Below, in pieces: positions 1 through 5,931 of a stretch of 5,931 bases of DNA. The translations under genes were made by a program, and so were the position numbers. The stretch lies in contig DAOVUU010000181.1 in the NCBI GenBank assembly GCA_030632405.1, positions 1 to 5,931 of the forward strand, written 5' to 3'. The notes below the pieces were generated by a model. The model was not told where the DNA came from, made no database searches, and saw nothing but the letters and a program-made list of their open reading frames with translations. Within the stretch, counting starts at the first letter, position 1. Each line of letters starts with the position of its first letter. The stretch comes from Desulfobulbaceae bacterium (GTDB lineage Bacteria > Desulfobacterota > Desulfobulbia > Desulfobulbales > Desulfocapsaceae).

Positions 1-879
1 GAGAAGAAAATAGAAGAGGCGACTCCTGAGGTTATTGAAAAGGAGGAGGATGTTGATGATGAATTCGGCGGGGCCGCTGCTATGGGACGCAGCCACACTC
101 TGCTGCCGATGCTCCGCAAGGTGATTGGTTCAACCCTCGTTGTTATGGTTATCCTGATTGTTCTCTCTTCTCTCGGTGTTAACATCGCACCGCTTCTGGC
201 TGGAGCCGGTGTCCTTGGTCTGGCCATCGGTTTTGGCGCTCAAAAACTTGTTTCAGATGTTCTTTCCGGATTCTTTTTCCTGCTCGATGACGCATTTCGG
301 ATCGGTGAATACATTCAGGCTGGCTCAATCCGCGGTTCTGTTGAGGCGATCACTTTGCGCAATGTGATGCTGCGGCATCATCTGGGCATGCTCCAGATCG
401 TCCCTCACAGTGACCTCGGGGCCGTAACTAACTATATGCGTGGCGGTATCGTTATCAAATTTCCACTTGAATTTCCATATGATACAGATATCGATAAGGT
501 ACGAAAGATCATCAAGAAAGTGGGTCAGGCCATGCTCACAGATGAAGAGATCGGTGATGATTTCATACTGCCGGTTAAATCCCAGGGTGTAAATGAAATC
601 ACAAACTCTGTGATGGTGATAAGGGTCAAATTTATAGCCAAACCTGGAAAGCAGTTTGTTATAAAACGAGAAGCTTTCCGCCGCATTACTGAAGCTCTTA
701 ATGCTAAAGGTATCTTCTATGCCCATCGTAAGGTTATTGTAGATTTCCCGGCAGATGATAGAAAAACTCTCCTTGACGATGAAACCAGGAAAAAAGTTCT
801 TGAGGCCGGAGCGGCAGCTGCAACAGCAATGGCAGCTGATCAGCAGAATCAAATTGAAAAAGAGACGAAAGAGCAGTAG
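1..879 (+). CDS. MscS-family mechanosensitive ion channel, C-terminal part (5' end outside window)
   Basis: This is an inner-membrane channel of the MscS family, which opens under membrane tension and releases solutes during hypo-osmotic shock. The frame is open from base 1, so the start lies upstream and the ATG at 82 is internal; 292 residues are visible. In visible numbering, residues 1-27 are an acidic linker rich in Glu and Asp. A hydrophobic helix spans about 39-59. The pore-lining TM3 signature follows at about 63-97, with LLAGAGVLGLAIGFGAQ, then VSDVLSGFFFLLDDAFRIGEYI. The beta domain follows, with IVPHSDLGAVTNY where many relatives have an IPN-type motif, and then the mixed alpha/beta vestibule. 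The tail is Ala-rich, then charged and Gln/Glu-rich, ending at TAG 877-879. A membrane segment and acidic linker ahead of TM3 suggest a larger multi-helix MscS homologue, but the true length cannot be seen. dctQ starts 37 bases downstream, so co-transcription is possible. Confidence 0.93.
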   Translation, partial: EKKIEEATPEVIEKEEDVDDEFGGAAAMGRSHTLLPMLRKVIGSTLVVMVILIVLSSLGVNIAPLLAGAGVLGLAIGFGAQKLVSDVLSGFFFLLDDAFRIGEYIQAGSIRGSVEAITLRNVMLRHHLGMLQIVPHSDLGAVTNYMRGGIVIKFPLEFPYDTDIDKVRKIIKKVGQAMLTDEEIGDDFILPVKSQGVNEITNSVMVIRVKFIAKPGKQFVIKREAFRRITEALNAKGIFYAHRKVIVDFPADDRKTLLDDETRKKVLEAGAAAATAMAADQQNQIEKETKEQ

Positions 880-904
880 ATGATAGAGGCGCAGGACCCT
901 GCCC

Positions 905-910
905 GGGAGG
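905..910 (+). promoter_or_regulatory. Ribosome binding site of dctQ
   Basis: GGGAGG lies 6 bases before the ATG at 917. It fixes the dctQ start and is the only strong purine run in the 37-base gap after the MscS gene. Confidence 0.75.
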
Positions 911-916
911 ATTTAT

Positions 917-1429
917 ATGGAAAAAAACGAACCGACACTGCTTGATACTGTCGCCAAAAGAATAAACTGGCTGGTTGAGCGTATCTGTGCCCTCCTGCTG
1001 GGAATAATGGTACTGGTCATCTGGTTTGGGGTGGTTGAGCGGTATTTTCTCCATCTGGGGATTACCTGGGCTGAAGAATTTTCCAGGTATATTATGATCT
1101 GGGCGGCACTTCTGGCAGTTTCCTGTGGAGCTTTTTACCGGGAACACATCGGCCTGAATATTGTAAAACGGTTTCTGCCGAAGGCAGGAGCCAGTATTCT
1201 GGCCATCAGCCTCGATATTGTCAGTATCTCGTTTTTTCTCTTTCTGGCATGGTACGGTATCGGCATGGCCAGAGAGGGGCTTGGGCAATTCGCCAATATT
1301 TTCGGTATCACTATGGTGGTACCCTTTGCCGCGGTACCGGTCTCTTCGGCTCTGACCGCATTTCAGATCTTTGCAGCCATGTTCCGGAGTTCGGAACCAT
1401 CCTCTGCAGGTATAACACAGACTCAATAG
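917..1429 (+). CDS. dctQ: TRAP transporter small permease, DctQ family
   Basis: This is the small membrane subunit of a tripartite ATP-independent periplasmic (TRAP) transporter. It pairs with DctM and helps dock the solute-loaded binding protein. The 170-residue length is normal for the family. Four hydrophobic segments are visible at about residues 21-43, 57-74, 91-115 and 131-154. The family hallmark after the first helix is present: WAEEFSRY at 51-58, followed by IW in the second helix and the FYREHIG stretch at 73-79. The C-terminus is a short polar tail rich in Ser, Thr and Gln. The start is set by GGGAGG six bases upstream. The stop codon at 1427-1429 overlaps the ribosome-binding site of dctM, and only nine bases separate the two genes, so they are almost certainly translated from one message. 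The substrate cannot be inferred from this subunit. Confidence 0.95.
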   Translation: MEKNEPTLLDTVAKRINWLVERICALLLGIMVLVIWFGVVERYFLHLGITWAEEFSRYIMIWAALLAVSCGAFYREHIGLNIVKRFLPKAGASILAISLDIVSISFFLFLAWYGIGMAREGLGQFANIFGITMVVPFAAVPVSSALTAFQIFAAMFRSSEPSSAGITQTQ

Positions 1430-1438
1430 GGAGATAGT

Positions 1439-2716
1439 ATGATCACTGTTCTGCTCATATTTTTTGGTTTTATTATCATAGGACTCCCAATCGGTGTAAC
1501 TCTGGGTATTGCCGGCGTTGCAGGACTTGTTCAGATTGGAGGGGAAAATTTCCTGATGATGGCACCAAAACGTTATTTTGAAGGGTTGGATCTGTTCACC
1601 TTCATGGCCATGCCCTTTTTTATCCTGGCGGGAGAGATCATGAACCGCGCAGGAATTACAGAGAGGCTGGTAGCTTTTGCCAACGCCCTGGTGGGTCATC
1701 TCCGTGGCGGTCTGGCCCACTCCAATATGGTTGCTTCTGTTCTGTTTGCCGGTATGACCGGTGCTGCTGTTGCTGACACTGCAGCATTCGGCAATACTCT
1801 GGTACCGGCTATGGTTAAAAAAGGCTATACCCGCCCCTTTTCCTGTGCTGTCACCGTTGCCGGATCCATTATCGGCCCGACTATTCCTCCGTCCAATCTC
1901 ATGGTGATCTACGGCTCCCTTATGGGAGTCTCCATTGCAGGGCTTTTTGCCGCTGGTATTCTACCCGGACTGCTTATCTGTGTGCTCTGTATGGGTGTTA
2001 TTGCGGCTCTGGGTAAACGCTTGAATCTCCCCAAAAGCAAGGATCGCTTCAGCCTGATCCGCATTTTTTGGGCATTCAGGTCAAGCTTTCTAGCTATTCT
2101 GATGCCCGGAATTATCCTCGGGGGCATTCTTTTTGGTATTGTCACTCCCACGGAAGCGGCTGCGATTGCCGTCTTTTATGCTCTGTTCATCGGTGTGGTG
2201 GTTTACCGTGCTTTGACCTTTAATGATATTGTGGAAATGCTTATCAATACCGCCAGGATCACCGGTATTGTTTTTCTGATTATTGCCAGTGCATCCATTC
2301 TGAGCTGGTGGATGACTTTCATGCAGATTCCACAGAAAATTGCTGCATTTTTCCTGTTTCTCTCCAGTAATCCCAATGTTATTATTGCCCTGATTCTCAG
2401 CCTTCTCCTGGTTGTGGGCATGTTTATGGATATTAATGCAGCACTGATCATTCTGGCGCCGGTGCTTGGGCCGCTGACAGCAACCATAGGTATGGATCCC
2501 GTCCACGCAGGTATCATGATTGTTCTGGCATTGAATATTTCCCTGATGACACCACCGGTGGGGGCATGTCTGTTTGTGATGTCGTCGGTTACCGGAGAAC
2601 GTATTGAAAAAATCAGCATGGCGCTGATCCCGTTTCTGGTGGTGGAGGTGGGGATACTCTTTTTAGTAGCATTCTGGGATGATTTGACTCTTTTTATACC
2701 ACGATTGATTTTATAG
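1439..2716 (+). CDS. dctM: TRAP transporter large permease, DctM family
   Basis: This is the transport-catalysing membrane subunit of the TRAP system, of the ion-transporter superfamily type; family members use the Na+ gradient to import the solute delivered by DctP. It has 425 residues, the usual DctM length, and is hydrophobic throughout. Family landmarks in order: GLPIG (15-19), MPFFILAGEIM (58-68), the FAGMTGAAVADTAA stretch (103-116) that corresponds to the SGSAVAD-type Na+-site hairpin region of characterised members, IIGPTIPPSNLMVIYG (144-159), GIVTPTEAAAIAVFYAL (233-249), GMFMDINAALIILAP (327-341) and LMTPPVGACLFV (369-380). The last three mark the second half of the internally repeated fold. 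The start ATG has AGGGAG at 1428-1433, overlapping the dctQ stop. No frameshift or missing block is visible. A 106-base gap with two inverted repeats separates it from dctP. Confidence 0.97.
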   Translation: MITVLLIFFGFIIIGLPIGVTLGIAGVAGLVQIGGENFLMMAPKRYFEGLDLFTFMAMPFFILAGEIMNRAGITERLVAFANALVGHLRGGLAHSNMVASVLFAGMTGAAVADTAAFGNTLVPAMVKKGYTRPFSCAVTVAGSIIGPTIPPSNLMVIYGSLMGVSIAGLFAAGILPGLLICVLCMGVIAALGKRLNLPKSKDRFSLIRIFWAFRSSFLAILMPGIILGGILFGIVTPTEAAAIAVFYALFIGVVVYRALTFNDIVEMLINTARITGIVFLIIASASILSWWMTFMQIPQKIAAFFLFLSSNPNVIIALILSLLLVVGMFMDINAALIILAPVLGPLTATIGMDPVHAGIMIVLALNISLMTPPVGACLFVMSSVTGERIEKISMALIPFLVVEVGILFLVAFWDDLTLFIPRLIL

Positions 2717-2739
2717 TTTTTAGTATCTATTGTTCATGA

Positions 2740-2768
2740 TCCGGTATGAGATCAATAGCCATACCGGA
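2740..2768 (+). repeat. Perfect inverted repeat (hairpin) in the dctM-dctP gap
   Basis: TCCGGTATG (2740-2748) is the exact reverse complement of CATACCGGA (2760-2768), giving a 9 bp stem with an 11-base loop. No U-run follows, so it is not a standard intrinsic terminator. Stem-loops in such gaps are known to stabilise or process mRNA so that the binding protein is made in excess of the permeases. Alternatively, the repeat could be an operator for a dimeric regulator. Either role is inference. The loop also carries CAATAG (2753-2758), complementary to CTATTG at 2727-2732 just upstream. Confidence 0.6.
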
Positions 2769-2788
2769 AAATGGATGTTAATAATAAC

Positions 2789-2803
2789 GGCAACACTGTT
2801 GCC
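2789..2803 (+). promoter_or_regulatory. GGCAAC-ACT-GTTGCC palindrome before the dctP ribosome-binding site; also sigma-54-like
   Basis: A perfect 6 bp inverted repeat with a 3-base loop lies 8 bases before the AGGAGG of dctP. As RNA it could form a tight hairpin close to the ribosome-binding site. As DNA it also matches the core of a sigma-54 promoter: GG at 2789-2790, exactly ten bases, then GC at 2801-2802, with GGCA and TTGC both present. Against the promoter reading, a start about 12 bases past the GC would fall at about 2814, inside the ribosome-binding site. The palindrome is directly visible; its function is undecided. Confidence 0.4.
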
Positions 2804-2811
2804 ACACACTC

Positions 2812-2817
2812 AGGAGG
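2812..2817 (+). promoter_or_regulatory. Strong ribosome binding site that decides the dctP start
   Basis: AGGAGG lies five bases before the ATG at 2823. It selects this start over the in-frame TTG at 2730, which has no Shine-Dalgarno site and would put 31 residues ahead of the signal peptide. This is the best match to the consensus in the window, in keeping with high expression of the binding protein. Confidence 0.85.
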
Positions 2818-2822
2818 TTAGG

Positions 2823-3839
2823 ATGAAAGCTGTAAAACTTTTTTCAGTTGTTTTTATTGCGACCATATTTGCTCTAACAGGTACGGCCTTTGCGGCTAAG
2901 ACCATCAAAATGCATCATTTGAATAAAGATGATCCTTTTGATAATCCTACCGGCGCCATGGCCACCGTATTTAAAAGCCTTGTCGAAGCTGGCACTAACG
3001 GCTCTGTTATGGTCCAGACATTTCCGAGCGGACAGTTGGGTAAAGATAAGGATGTACTGCAGCAGGTAAAATCCGGCGTTATTCAAGCGGGAATTCATTC
3101 GGTAGGCGGATTTGCCTCTGTTTATCCCCTTATTGGTGTTCTGGACATCCCTTTTGCATTTCCGAATATCAGCAAGACCTATGAAGTATTTGACGGCCCT
3201 TTTGGAAAACAACTGGCTGCTGATATTGAAAAGAAAACCGGTCTTCACGTACTGGGTTTTGGTGACTCCGGTGGTTTTTTTCAACTGACCAACTCTAAAC
3301 GACCCATACACACTCCTGCCGATATGGCCGGTGTAAAAATCAGAACCATGGGTCTTGACACCCACAAAGCTATCATCACCGCAATGGGCGGCCAGCCCGC
3401 CGCTATTTCCTGGTCGGAGGTGTATACTGCTCTTCAGACCGGTGTTGCCGACGGTCAGATGAATCCAATTCCAATCATTGCCTTTGCAAAATTCCAGGAA
3501 GTTCAGAAATATCTGACCCTCAGTGGGCACATTTTTGCTCCCTATGTCTGGACTATGAACGATAAGTTCTGGAACAGTCTCACGGACAGTGAAAAAGAGG
3601 TTGTCAACTATGCAGCACAATCAGCAATTGTTGCGGGCCGCGGTATGGGGCGTGTTATTGAAGCTTCTGACAGAGGCCTCAAGGAGTTGTCTAAAAACAT
3701 GAAGGTCAATACCCTCACTGCTGCTGAAAAAGAAGAGTTTAAGAAAGTTGCTGTTCCTGCAGTTAAAAAACTGATCCTCGAAAAATTTGGCGATGACGGT
3801 AAAGTATTGCTCGATGCATTTCTTGAAGCTGTGAAGTAG
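2823..3839 (+). CDS. dctP: TRAP transporter periplasmic solute-binding protein, DctP family
   Basis: This is the secreted periplasmic receptor that captures the solute and passes it to DctQM. From the ATG at 2823 it has 338 residues, normal for the family. Residues 1-24 are a Sec signal peptide: Lys at 2 and 5, a hydrophobic core at 6-20, and an AFA cleavage motif at 22-24. No lipobox cysteine is seen. Family landmarks include the FPSGQLGKDKDVLQQVKSG stretch (67-85), DIPFAF (108-113), PADMAGVKIRTMG (165-177) and SEVYTALQTGVADGQMNP (198-215). Arg174 in KIRTMG aligns with the arginine that in characterised DctP proteins forms a salt bridge with the substrate carboxylate, so a carboxylate ligand is likely, but its identity cannot be read. 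The gene comes last in a Q-M-P order and is followed by an intrinsic terminator. Confidence 0.96.
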   Translation: MKAVKLFSVVFIATIFALTGTAFAAKTIKMHHLNKDDPFDNPTGAMATVFKSLVEAGTNGSVMVQTFPSGQLGKDKDVLQQVKSGVIQAGIHSVGGFASVYPLIGVLDIPFAFPNISKTYEVFDGPFGKQLAADIEKKTGLHVLGFGDSGGFFQLTNSKRPIHTPADMAGVKIRTMGLDTHKAIITAMGGQPAAISWSEVYTALQTGVADGQMNPIPIIAFAKFQEVQKYLTLSGHIFAPYVWTMNDKFWNSLTDSEKEVVNYAAQSAIVAGRGMGRVIEASDRGLKELSKNMKVNTLTAAEKEEFKKVAVPAVKKLILEKFGDDGKVLLDAFLEAVK

Positions 3840-3867
3840 AGCGAGGAATTGAGACCCCGTTCAATGT

Positions 3868-3910
3868 AGGCTGCAGTTTCCAGTATGGGGGCTGCAGCCT
3901 TTTTTATTTT
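3868..3910 (+). terminator. Intrinsic (rho-independent) terminator after dctP
   Basis: AGGCTGCAG (3868-3876) and CTGCAGCCT (3892-3900) form a perfect 9 bp stem with a 15-base loop, directly followed by TTTTTATTTT. It lies 28 bases past the dctP stop and should end the transporter transcript. The next gene begins 24 bases further on. Terminator activity towards the minus strand is unlikely, because no A-run precedes the stem. Confidence 0.85.
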
Positions 3911-3933
3911 GACTATTATTACGGAGAGTTTTT

Positions 3934-5109
3934 ATGGAGTTCAGTTACCGCTGCACCGTTTGCAACGCGTCATATGATATTACCCCGAACCATACAGTCT
4001 GTCCGGTCTGCACTAAGCATCAGCAGAAGGATCAGCCTTTGACAGGGGTTCTGGAAGTAGAGCTTAAAGGTACATTAGATAAAGAATTTACAGTCTTCGA
4101 TCTGCTTCCGGTGGAACCTGAATATTTTCCTCCCATACCTGTGGGTAACAGCCCTCTATGGGAACCGGAAAACATCAGGCGAACTACGGGATTTAAACGA
4201 TTGTTTATCAAGGACGACGGTTCAAACCCCACATCCTCTTTTAAAGATCGTGCCTCGTTTCTTGTTTCGGCGGCTGCAAAAAAGTTCGGTATCAAGGATA
4301 TAACACTGGCTTCCACCGGAAATGCGGGATCATCCATGGCAGGAATAGGCGCGGCTGCAGGACAGAGAATAACGTTGTTTCTTCCAGAGAATGCTCCGGC
4401 TGCAAAACTGGTACAGGCTCTTCAGTATGGTGCTACAGTACACCGGGTTAACGGGAATTATGATATGGCCTATGATATGTCGCTGGAGTTTACAAGACAT
4501 AAGGGGGGGATAAATCGTAATACAGCTTATAACCCCTTGACCATTGAAGGGAAAAAAACTGTTTCCCTTGAGTTGGTTAACCAGTTGGGCAGAGCACCTG
4601 ATGTCCTGTTTGTATCGGTCGGTGATGGATGTATCCTGTCCGGTATTTACAAAGGCTTTCGGGATCTCAAGAAATTGGGGCGGATCGACTCTGTTCCTAA
4701 GATTGTCGGTGTCCAGGCGGAGACTTCGGATGCTCTTTTTCGGGCCTTTACCTCCGGAAAATTCACCAACATACCAACTTCAACGGTGGCTGATTCTATC
4801 TGTGTGGATGTCCCGAGAAACGGGGTCCATGCTCTTTCCCAGCTTAAACAGTTTAATGGAGAGATGGTGACAGTGTCAGATACCGAGATTATTCAGGCCC
4901 AGGCTTCTCTTTCCAGCTCTACAGGACTGTTCACCGAGCCTGCCGGTGCCGCAGCATTTGCCGGGTTTCAAAAAATTGCCTCCACGCTTGATTCGAATGA
5001 TGTCGTTGTTGTTTTAACCACCGGCAACGGGCTTAAGGACAGCACTTCGGCTGCTCTTGGTATTCAGGTACCTGAAAATTTGATTAATTCCGTTGAAGAA
5101 ATATTATAA
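3934..5109 (+). CDS. Threonine synthase-like PLP-dependent enzyme (ThrC family, fold type II)
   Basis: This cytoplasmic fold type II PLP enzyme most resembles threonine synthase, which converts O-phosphohomoserine to threonine. It has 391 residues. An N-terminal CxxC pair, Cys7/Cys10 and Cys23/Cys26, looks like a small zinc ribbon, as in many bacterial and archaeal threonine synthases. GNSPLW follows at 71-76. The PLP lysine is Lys104 in NPTSSFKDRAS (98-108). STGNAGSSMAG (127-137) is the PLP ring-side loop, SVGDGC (228-233) the phosphate-binding glycine loop, EPAGAAAFAG (335-344) a conserved helix start, and TTGNGLKD (362-369) the C-terminal threonine-synthase signature. The start is fixed by GGAGAG at 3923-3928. 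It lies behind a terminator and next to a TRAP transporter, not beside visible hom or thrB genes, so a catabolic beta- or gamma-eliminase role on another amino acid is an alternative. The family is certain; the reaction is probable only. Confidence 0.88.
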   Translation: MEFSYRCTVCNASYDITPNHTVCPVCTKHQQKDQPLTGVLEVELKGTLDKEFTVFDLLPVEPEYFPPIPVGNSPLWEPENIRRTTGFKRLFIKDDGSNPTSSFKDRASFLVSAAAKKFGIKDITLASTGNAGSSMAGIGAAAGQRITLFLPENAPAAKLVQALQYGATVHRVNGNYDMAYDMSLEFTRHKGGINRNTAYNPLTIEGKKTVSLELVNQLGRAPDVLFVSVGDGCILSGIYKGFRDLKKLGRIDSVPKIVGVQAETSDALFRAFTSGKFTNIPTSTVADSICVDVPRNGVHALSQLKQFNGEMVTVSDTEIIQAQASLSSSTGLFTEPAGAAAFAGFQKIASTLDSNDVVVVLTTGNGLKDSTSAALGIQVPENLINSVEEIL

Positions 5110-5190
5110 ATTCAAATGGGAAAGTTGTCTAGGAGACTGCCCGCGAAGAAATGCCTATTCCCGGTCACCCTTCTTAGGTGTAGGCTATTA

Positions 5191-5196
5191 GAGGAG
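5191..5196 (+). promoter_or_regulatory. Ribosome binding site of the MBL-fold gene
   Basis: GAGGAG lies five bases before the ATG at 5202 and fixes that start. The rest of the 92-base gap after the PLP enzyme (5110-5201) shows only 4 bp hairpins, such as GTCT-AGG-AGAC and CACC with GGTG, and neither a convincing terminator nor a convincing promoter. Read-through from the PLP gene is therefore plausible. Confidence 0.75.
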
Positions 5197-5201
5197 ATAG
5201 G

Positions 5202-5931
5202 ATGAAGTTACATGTTCTGGTAGATAATAACACGTTAATTGACAGATATTACCTGGCTGAGCCGGGTTTTTCAGTACTAATAGAAGATGAAGACGTTCGT
5301 CTCTTATTTGATACCGGATATTCAGATATTTTTATTCGGAATGGCCAAAAAATGGGTCTGGATTTGACTCATCTGGACTATGTCGCACTGTCTCATAGTC
5401 ATCTGGATCACACCTGGGGCCTGGAACCGCTGATAAGATATTATTCGGAACTTAAAACAGCGGGGATCCCTTGTTCAAAACCAACGCTGATTGCACACAG
5501 CCAGGCGTTTATAAGTGTTGTGGAGGAAAACTTCGGTGAGTTTGGATCATTAATGTCAAAAGAAAAGCTGGCCAAACATTTTCAAATGGAGCTGACCGAT
5601 CAGCCGATGTGGTTGAGTGACAGGATAGTCTTTCTGGGGCAGATTCCCCGGAAGAATGATTTTGAATCGATTATAAGCTTTGGCAAAAAAGAGGGGTCAA
5701 ATGAACCGGACTGGGTCATTGAGGATTCGGCCCTGGCGTATAAGTCCGGAGATGGGTTGGTTGTTGTTACCGGCTGTTCTCATGCCGGAATATGTAATAT
5801 CATCGAGTACGCTAAAACTGTCTGTTCTGAAGATCGGATCAGTGATGTTATAGGTGGATTGCACCTGCAAAATCCATCTGAGAGGCAACTTCAGGGTACC
5901 TGCCACTATTTTAAGGAATTAAACCTGAAAC
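5202..5931 (+). CDS. Metallo-beta-lactamase-fold hydrolase, COG1237-like, 3' end outside window
   Basis: This is a probable cytoplasmic metal-dependent hydrolase of the MBL superfamily; no signal peptide is seen. The frame opens at ATG 5202 and has no stop to the window edge, leaving 243 residues plus one base. Visible metal-site motifs are LFDTGYSD (35-42), the core SHSHLDHTWGL (64-74) with His65, His67, Asp69 and His70, GCSHAGICN (191-199) with His194, and GGLHL (218-222) with His221. This set, with the N-terminal VLVDNNT stretch, resembles COG1237, whose members are often annotated as 7,8-dihydropterin-6-yl-methyl-4-(beta-D-ribofuranosyl)aminobenzene 5'-phosphate synthase after methanogen homologues. 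That name is often transferred with little support in bacteria, so the substrate should be treated as unknown. The insert at about 80-160 between the metal motifs is probably where substrate choice lies. It shares strand and probably transcript with the upstream PLP enzyme. Confidence 0.9.
   Translation, partial: MKLHVLVDNNTLIDRYYLAEPGFSVLIEDEDVRLLFDTGYSDIFIRNGQKMGLDLTHLDYVALSHSHLDHTWGLEPLIRYYSELKTAGIPCSKPTLIAHSQAFISVVEENFGEFGSLMSKEKLAKHFQMELTDQPMWLSDRIVFLGQIPRKNDFESIISFGKKEGSNEPDWVIEDSALAYKSGDGLVVVTGCSHAGICNIIEYAKTVCSEDRISDVIGGLHLQNPSERQLQGTCHYFKELNLK

Noticed and set aside
889..904. GG...GC arrangement before dctQ resembling a sigma-54 promoter, and the GCAGG/CCTGC palindrome there
   Set aside because: The spacing between GG and GC is eleven bases rather than the strict ten, and the palindrome leaves only a two-base loop, or a 4 bp stem.
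734..1720. Long minus-strand open frame (328 codons) across the MscS end, dctQ and the dctM start
   Set aside because: It runs antisense to three well-supported genes, crosses their boundaries, and its product is a low-hydrophobicity His/Gln/Ser-rich string with no recognisable domain. It is a shadow of the plus-strand coding.
2730..2822. Upstream extension of dctP to an in-frame TTG at 2730
   Set aside because: There is no ribosome-binding site, the extension would precede a clear signal peptide, and AGGAGG sits at ideal spacing before the ATG at 2823.
2874..3620. Minus-strand open frame of 248 codons inside dctP
   Set aside because: It lies wholly antisense to a strongly supported binding-protein gene and shows no domain of its own.
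3909..3914. TTGACT as a -35 box for the PLP-enzyme gene
   Set aside because: A -10 element at 16-18 bases would overlap the start codon, and no TATAAT-like match is there. The T-rich run is explained by the terminator.
5125..5160. TTGTCT as a -35 box for the MBL gene
   Set aside because: No acceptable -10 hexamer at 16-18 bases; the nearest candidate, CTATTC, is about 24 bases away.

Overview
The window reads as an ordinary bacterial chromosome segment of moderate GC with standard-code genes. All six genes lie on the + strand, and every complete one is preceded by a clear purine-rich Shine-Dalgarno site. The combination of a TRAP transporter, an anaerobe-style threonine-synthase-like enzyme with an N-terminal cysteine motif, and a COG1237-type metallo-beta-lactamase-fold protein suggests a Gram-negative anaerobe, perhaps a sulfate-reducing Desulfobacterota relative. 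The DctP export signal and the TRAP system fit a cell with a periplasm. The taxonomic guess comes from remembered family resemblance, not from a search.

Layout: 1-879 is the 3' part of an MscS-family mechanosensitive channel gene whose start lies upstream of the window. After a 37-base gap comes a complete three-gene TRAP transporter in the order dctQ (917-1429), dctM (1439-2716), dctP (2823-3839). The 106-base dctM-dctP gap holds two perfect inverted repeats just upstream of the strong dctP ribosome-binding site. A good intrinsic terminator (3868-3910) follows dctP. A 391-residue PLP-dependent enzyme of the threonine synthase type (3934-5109) starts only 24 bases beyond it. After a 92-base gap, a metallo-beta-lactamase-fold hydrolase gene (5202 onward) runs off the right edge. 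No stretch over 300 bases lacks a gene.

How the parts may work together: DctP should capture a solute, probably a small carboxylate, in the periplasm and deliver it to the DctQM membrane complex for Na+-driven uptake. The PLP enzyme and the metallohydrolase are on the same strand behind a terminator, so they may form a second transcription unit. A metabolic link between transporter and enzymes is possible but is not shown by the sequence. The MscS gene may simply be a neighbour. No mobile element, tRNA or rRNA gene, CRISPR array or obviously novel system was found. The most unusual structure is the pair of inverted repeats before dctP.
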